Below are positions 6,181 to 7,934 of a stretch of DNA of 7,934 nucleotides, in pieces; the first letter of the stretch is position 1, and each line of letters opens with the position of its first letter. This DNA is from Deltaproteobacteria bacterium (GTDB lineage Bacteria > Desulfobacterota > Desulfarculia > Adiutricales > Adiutricaceae), in NCBI GenBank assembly GCA_031277995.1, contig JAITLH010000256.1, positions 1 to 7,934 of the forward strand, in the 5' to 3' direction. The notes under the pieces are model-generated. The model was given only the letters and a program-made list of their open reading frames with translations, made no database searches and had not been told where the DNA came from. The position numbers and the translations under genes are program-made.

Positions 6181-6240
6181 CGAACGTATTGGCATGGCTT
6201 TTTCGTTACTTTATTTGATGACTACGTTCGGTCATTATGG
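6181..6240. repeat. Inverted repeat CGAACGTA ... TACGTTCG
   Basis: Perfect 8-bp arms at 6181-6188 and 6233-6240 are separated by 44 bp, roughly four helical turns. A 14-bp AT palindrome, TTTAAAATTTTAAA, lies just to the left at 6154-6167. The spacing is long for an RNA hairpin but compatible with two looped or cooperative binding sites. Confidence 0.4.
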
Positions 6241-6904
6241 GTAGCGTGACGTGAAATTTAGCGGTTTAAGTTAGTTTGCTGGTCGATCTTGCGCCCTCCC
6301 CTTAGCCCCGGGGGCGCCAAGGCGCGGGTTGGCTCCTTAGGCTTTGGGCCCCAAAACGGCCGCATTAAGGCCTTCCCCTAGGCCTTGAGGCGGGGCCCAT
6401 TTGGGTTAACGTTAAGTTTTTCGATCGATGCTAAAACAAAGGACGATGGGACAAAGGACAAACGAAAAAACGGGCGCGCTTTCAAAAACCGTTCCCGGAA
6501 ATTTGGACACACCTATGGTGCCTTTAGTCTCCAAACGGATTTTTCCCCCGGAGCGAAAAGCGAAAACTTTACGCCTTAGAAAAAACAAACCCACACCCAG
6601 GGGGGCGAGAAGATCCTAAAATTATGAGAACTTATTTTTTTACATATTACCAATTAGGAAGATCCCTTGTCAAGTCCTATCGCTTTTAAATTTGCAAATA
6701 CGCTTTAAATTTATCTAAATTAAAATAATAATATCTACGTTAACTACCTTAATGCTAAATAAAATCAATACTCCACCGTTAAATATACTAAAAAGTCCCA
6801 TCAGAACTGACATTTAATAAGTCACTAAATTTGTTACCAATTTCCCCCCGGCCTCGAAAAAAAATCCCCCGCCCCCCCGGGCCCGGGCGCCCCGGGATCC
6901 AAAT

Positions 6905-6934
6905 AAACTTTGGCTCACCGGGCTAAGTTTTTTT
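6905..6934 (+). terminator. Weak possible plus-strand terminator
   Basis: AAACTT (6905-6910) can pair with AAGTTT (6925-6930), with the T run continuing to 6934. The stem is short and AT-rich, so it would be weak. It would only matter if the adjacent GC-rich block is transcribed rightward. Confidence 0.2.
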
Positions 6935-7080
6935 CTCCGAATTGGCCAGATCCCAAAAGCCCCCCGTCCCCGCGAAAGGCCCGGGGCCAGGGCATAAAAC
7001 GCGCTTTGGCTGGGCGCCTCGGCCGGGGGGCCCGGCCGCGACCACAAGCGATGAACGTAAATTGACGATTGAATCAAAAC

Positions 7081-7109
7081 TAGACAATAAAATAATTGTT
7101 TAGTATTAT
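7081..7109 (+). promoter_or_regulatory. Sigma-70 type promoter for cheW
   Basis: TAGACA (7081-7086) and TATTAT (7104-7109) each match the consensus at five of six positions and are separated by the optimal 17 bp, in an AT-rich block upstream of cheW. Transcription would start near 7116, giving a leader of about 64 nt. No sigma-54 or sigma-28 type motif was found nearer the gene. Confidence 0.6.
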
Positions 7110-7179
7110 AAGTGTGCCTTATTACTCAGGCGACTAACAAATCTTTTAACCTTATGAAAAAAAATGTCGGGAGTTCCAA

Positions 7180-7683
7180 ATGTCCGAAGCTGAAACGGCT
7201 CAAAAGTCCTACATGCAGATCGCCACCACCGAGAACGACGGTAAGTACTTAACGTTCCAACTGGCCGAGGAAGGGTACGGAATTGGCATTCTTAAAGTTA
7301 GAGAGATAATCGGCATGCTCCCAGTGACCCCGGTGCCGCAAACTCCTTCTTTCCTTAAAGGAGTGATTAACCTTCGAGGTCAGGTCATCCCGGTTGTCGA
7401 TCTGCGCCTTAAATTCGGACTTCCTGAGGAAGAGTATACCGAACGCACCTCCATCATCGTGGTCGAGGTCAAAGGCCTAGCCAACAACATCCCCATCGGA
7501 ATCGTCGTCGATACCGTCTCCGAGGTCATAAACATCCAAGCCCACGAAATAGAGCCGGCCCCGGCCTTTGGCTCAACCATCGACATAAATTTCATACTGG
7601 GCATGGCCAAAACCAACGACGGGGTAAAAATCCTCCTAAACATCGATTACGTCCTCTCGGCCGAGGAACTGGGGGCCATGTAA
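7180..7683 (+). CDS. cheW: Chemotaxis coupling protein CheW
   Basis: The 167-residue cytoplasmic adaptor has the usual single-domain CheW length. CheW links chemoreceptor tips to the histidine kinase CheA. The N-terminal 20 residues are a variable tail; GKYLTFQLAEEGYGIGILKV (21-40) opens the SH3-like CheW fold. The signature GVINLRGQVIPVVDLR (61-76) includes the receptor-contacting NLRG turn with Arg66, and TERTSIIVVEV (87-97) starts the second beta subdomain. The C-terminus (NFILGMAKTNDGVKILLNIDYVLSAEE) is intact. The start ATG is preceded by GGGAG at 6-nt spacing. It is transcribed divergently from the amidase operon with its own promoter candidate. No cheA, receptor, cheR or cheB gene is nearby, so this is a detached or solitary cheW. 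I cannot tell which receptor cluster it serves, or whether it works in a non-motility chemosensory pathway. Confidence 0.96.
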   Translation: MSEAETAQKSYMQIATTENDGKYLTFQLAEEGYGIGILKVREIIGMLPVTPVPQTPSFLKGVINLRGQVIPVVDLRLKFGLPEEEYTERTSIIVVEVKGLANNIPIGIVVDTVSEVINIQAHEIEPAPAFGSTIDINFILGMAKTNDGVKILLNIDYVLSAEELGAM

Positions 7684-7716
7684 ACCCCCTTTGGCTTCGT
7701 AACCCAAAGCCATGTG
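7684..7716 (+). terminator. Weak hairpin after cheW
   Basis: TGGCTT and AAGCCA just beyond the cheW stop codon can form a 6-bp stem with a 9-nt loop, but no U-tract follows. It may help end or stabilise the cheW transcript; the evidence is thin. Confidence 0.3.
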
Positions 7717-7746
7717 ACCGTTGGCCGCTTAACCGTTGGCCGCGTA
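7717..7746. repeat. Two tandem 15-bp units
   Basis: ACCGTTGGCCGCTTA is followed directly by ACCGTTGGCCGCGTA, with a single difference. It lies between the cheW stop and the larger 42-bp array. Confidence 0.8.
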
Positions 7747-7762
7747 ATTTGGGGCGGGCGCG

Positions 7763-7920
7763 AATCGACCCATAAAAACCGGCCCAGAATACTTGGCCCT
7801 TGAAGCCGGGCCCAAAAAAACCGGCCCAGAATACTTGGCCCACTAAACCGGGCCCATAAAAACCGGCCCAGAACACTTGGCCCACTAAACCGGGCCCAAA
7901 AAAATCCGGCCCAAATCGAC
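7763..7920. repeat. Nested tandem array: 14-bp GGCCC monomers in 42-bp trimers
   Basis: Three 42-bp units start at 7779, 7821 and 7863, with a partial fourth at 7906. Each splits into three 14-bp monomers: CCGGCCCAGAATAC, TTGGCCCACTAAAC and CGGGCCCATAAAAA (variants elsewhere). All share GGCCC at the same phase. AATCGAC occurs at both edges (7763-7769 and 7914-7920). Units differ by a few substitutions, with one 1-bp insertion before the last. The neighbouring GGGCCC and CCGGCCC cores can also pair with each other. No cas genes are present and there are no unique spacers, so it is not CRISPR. Confidence 0.88.
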
Positions 7921-7934
7921 TAATTTAAGTAGAC

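Larger units (their letters stand above)
5934..7179. other. 1.25-kb non-coding divergent region of mosaic composition
   Basis: Short open frames here are low-complexity or Arg/Pro/Gly-rich, and I accept none as genes. Composition changes in blocks: AT-rich at about 6000-6270, GC-rich at 6280-6415, mixed at 6415-6620, AT-rich at 6620-6840, GC-rich with G/C homopolymers at 6841-7055, and AT-rich at 7056-7160. The right end carries the cheW promoter; the left end should carry the amidase promoter. Hairpins with perfect arms include AAGGCCT/AGGCCTT (6367-6386) and GGCCGGG/CCCGGCC (7021-7037). A 12-bp palindrome of alternating CCC/GGG lies at 6876-6887. No tRNA-like cloverleaf was seen. The GC-rich blocks could be non-coding RNA genes or gene remnants; nothing visible decides this. 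Confidence 0.6.

Noticed and set aside
6190..6210. Sigma-54 promoter at TTGGCATGGC
   Set aside because: The -24-like half is fair, but the required GC at -12 is absent (TTTCG instead of TTGCA), and no gene follows at a suitable distance on that strand.
6814..7077. Minus-strand 87-codon open frame in the GC-rich island
   Set aside because: It has a TTG start without a good ribosome site, an Arg/Gly/Pro-rich product created by G/C runs, and no recognisable domain.
7592..7885. Minus-strand open frame with 14-residue repeats GQVFWAGFYGPGLV
   Set aside because: The period follows from the 42-bp DNA array. The frame continues antisense into the conserved 3' end of cheW with an Arg-rich unstructured product and no ribosome site.
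7763..7920. CRISPR array
   Set aside because: The units are contiguous tandem copies without unique spacers and there are no cas genes.

Overview
The window (7,934 bp) has bacterial architecture. It holds five protein-coding genes with Shine-Dalgarno sites, Rho-independent terminators, and spacers that are unusually long and rich in repeats. The coding DNA is moderately GC-rich with GGCC everywhere, while the promoter-type spacers are strongly AT-rich. The CheW, acetamidase/formamidase and PuuP-like permease sequences would fit a Gram-negative host-associated or anaerobic bacterium, perhaps a deltaproteobacterium (Desulfobacterota). That placement is a weak impression, and no rRNA or other phylogenetic marker is present.

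Layout from left to right. Positions 1-1574 (minus) hold the first 524 residues of an unrecognised polytopic membrane protein that runs off the left edge. Positions 1575-1877 are a spacer with copy A of a 161-bp repeat that includes a terminator. Positions 1878-3248 (minus) encode a leucine-rich-repeat protein with twelve exactly phased 21-residue repeats and a TTG start. Positions 3249-3624 are a spacer with copy B of the 161-bp repeat (terminator included), preceded on the minus strand by three 52-bp tandem copies of the 3' end of the next gene. Positions 3625-5025 (minus) encode an APC-superfamily PuuP-like permease. Positions 5049-5933 (minus) encode an acetamidase/formamidase. Positions 5934-7179 are a 1.25-kb non-coding divergent region of alternating AT-rich and GC-rich blocks with several inverted repeats. 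Positions 7180-7683 (plus) encode CheW. Positions 7684-7934 hold tandem repeats, chiefly a nested 14-bp/42-bp array.

The amidase and permease are separated by 22 nt and very probably form one operon, transcribed leftward from the long spacer and ended by terminator B. A natural reading is uptake of a small nitrogenous compound paired with amide hydrolysis to ammonia and a short carboxylate, but the true substrate cannot be read from sequence. CheW is a lone chemotaxis adaptor gene transcribed away from that operon, with a good sigma-70 promoter candidate at 7081-7109. The LRR gene is an isolated unit enclosed by two related direct repeats.

The most distinctive signals are (1) the paired 161-bp terminator-bearing repeats around the LRR gene, (2) the decayed tandem copies of the permease 3' end including its stop codon, (3) the nested 14-bp/42-bp array beyond cheW, and (4) the inverted-repeat-dense AT-rich spacer upstream of the amidase operon.
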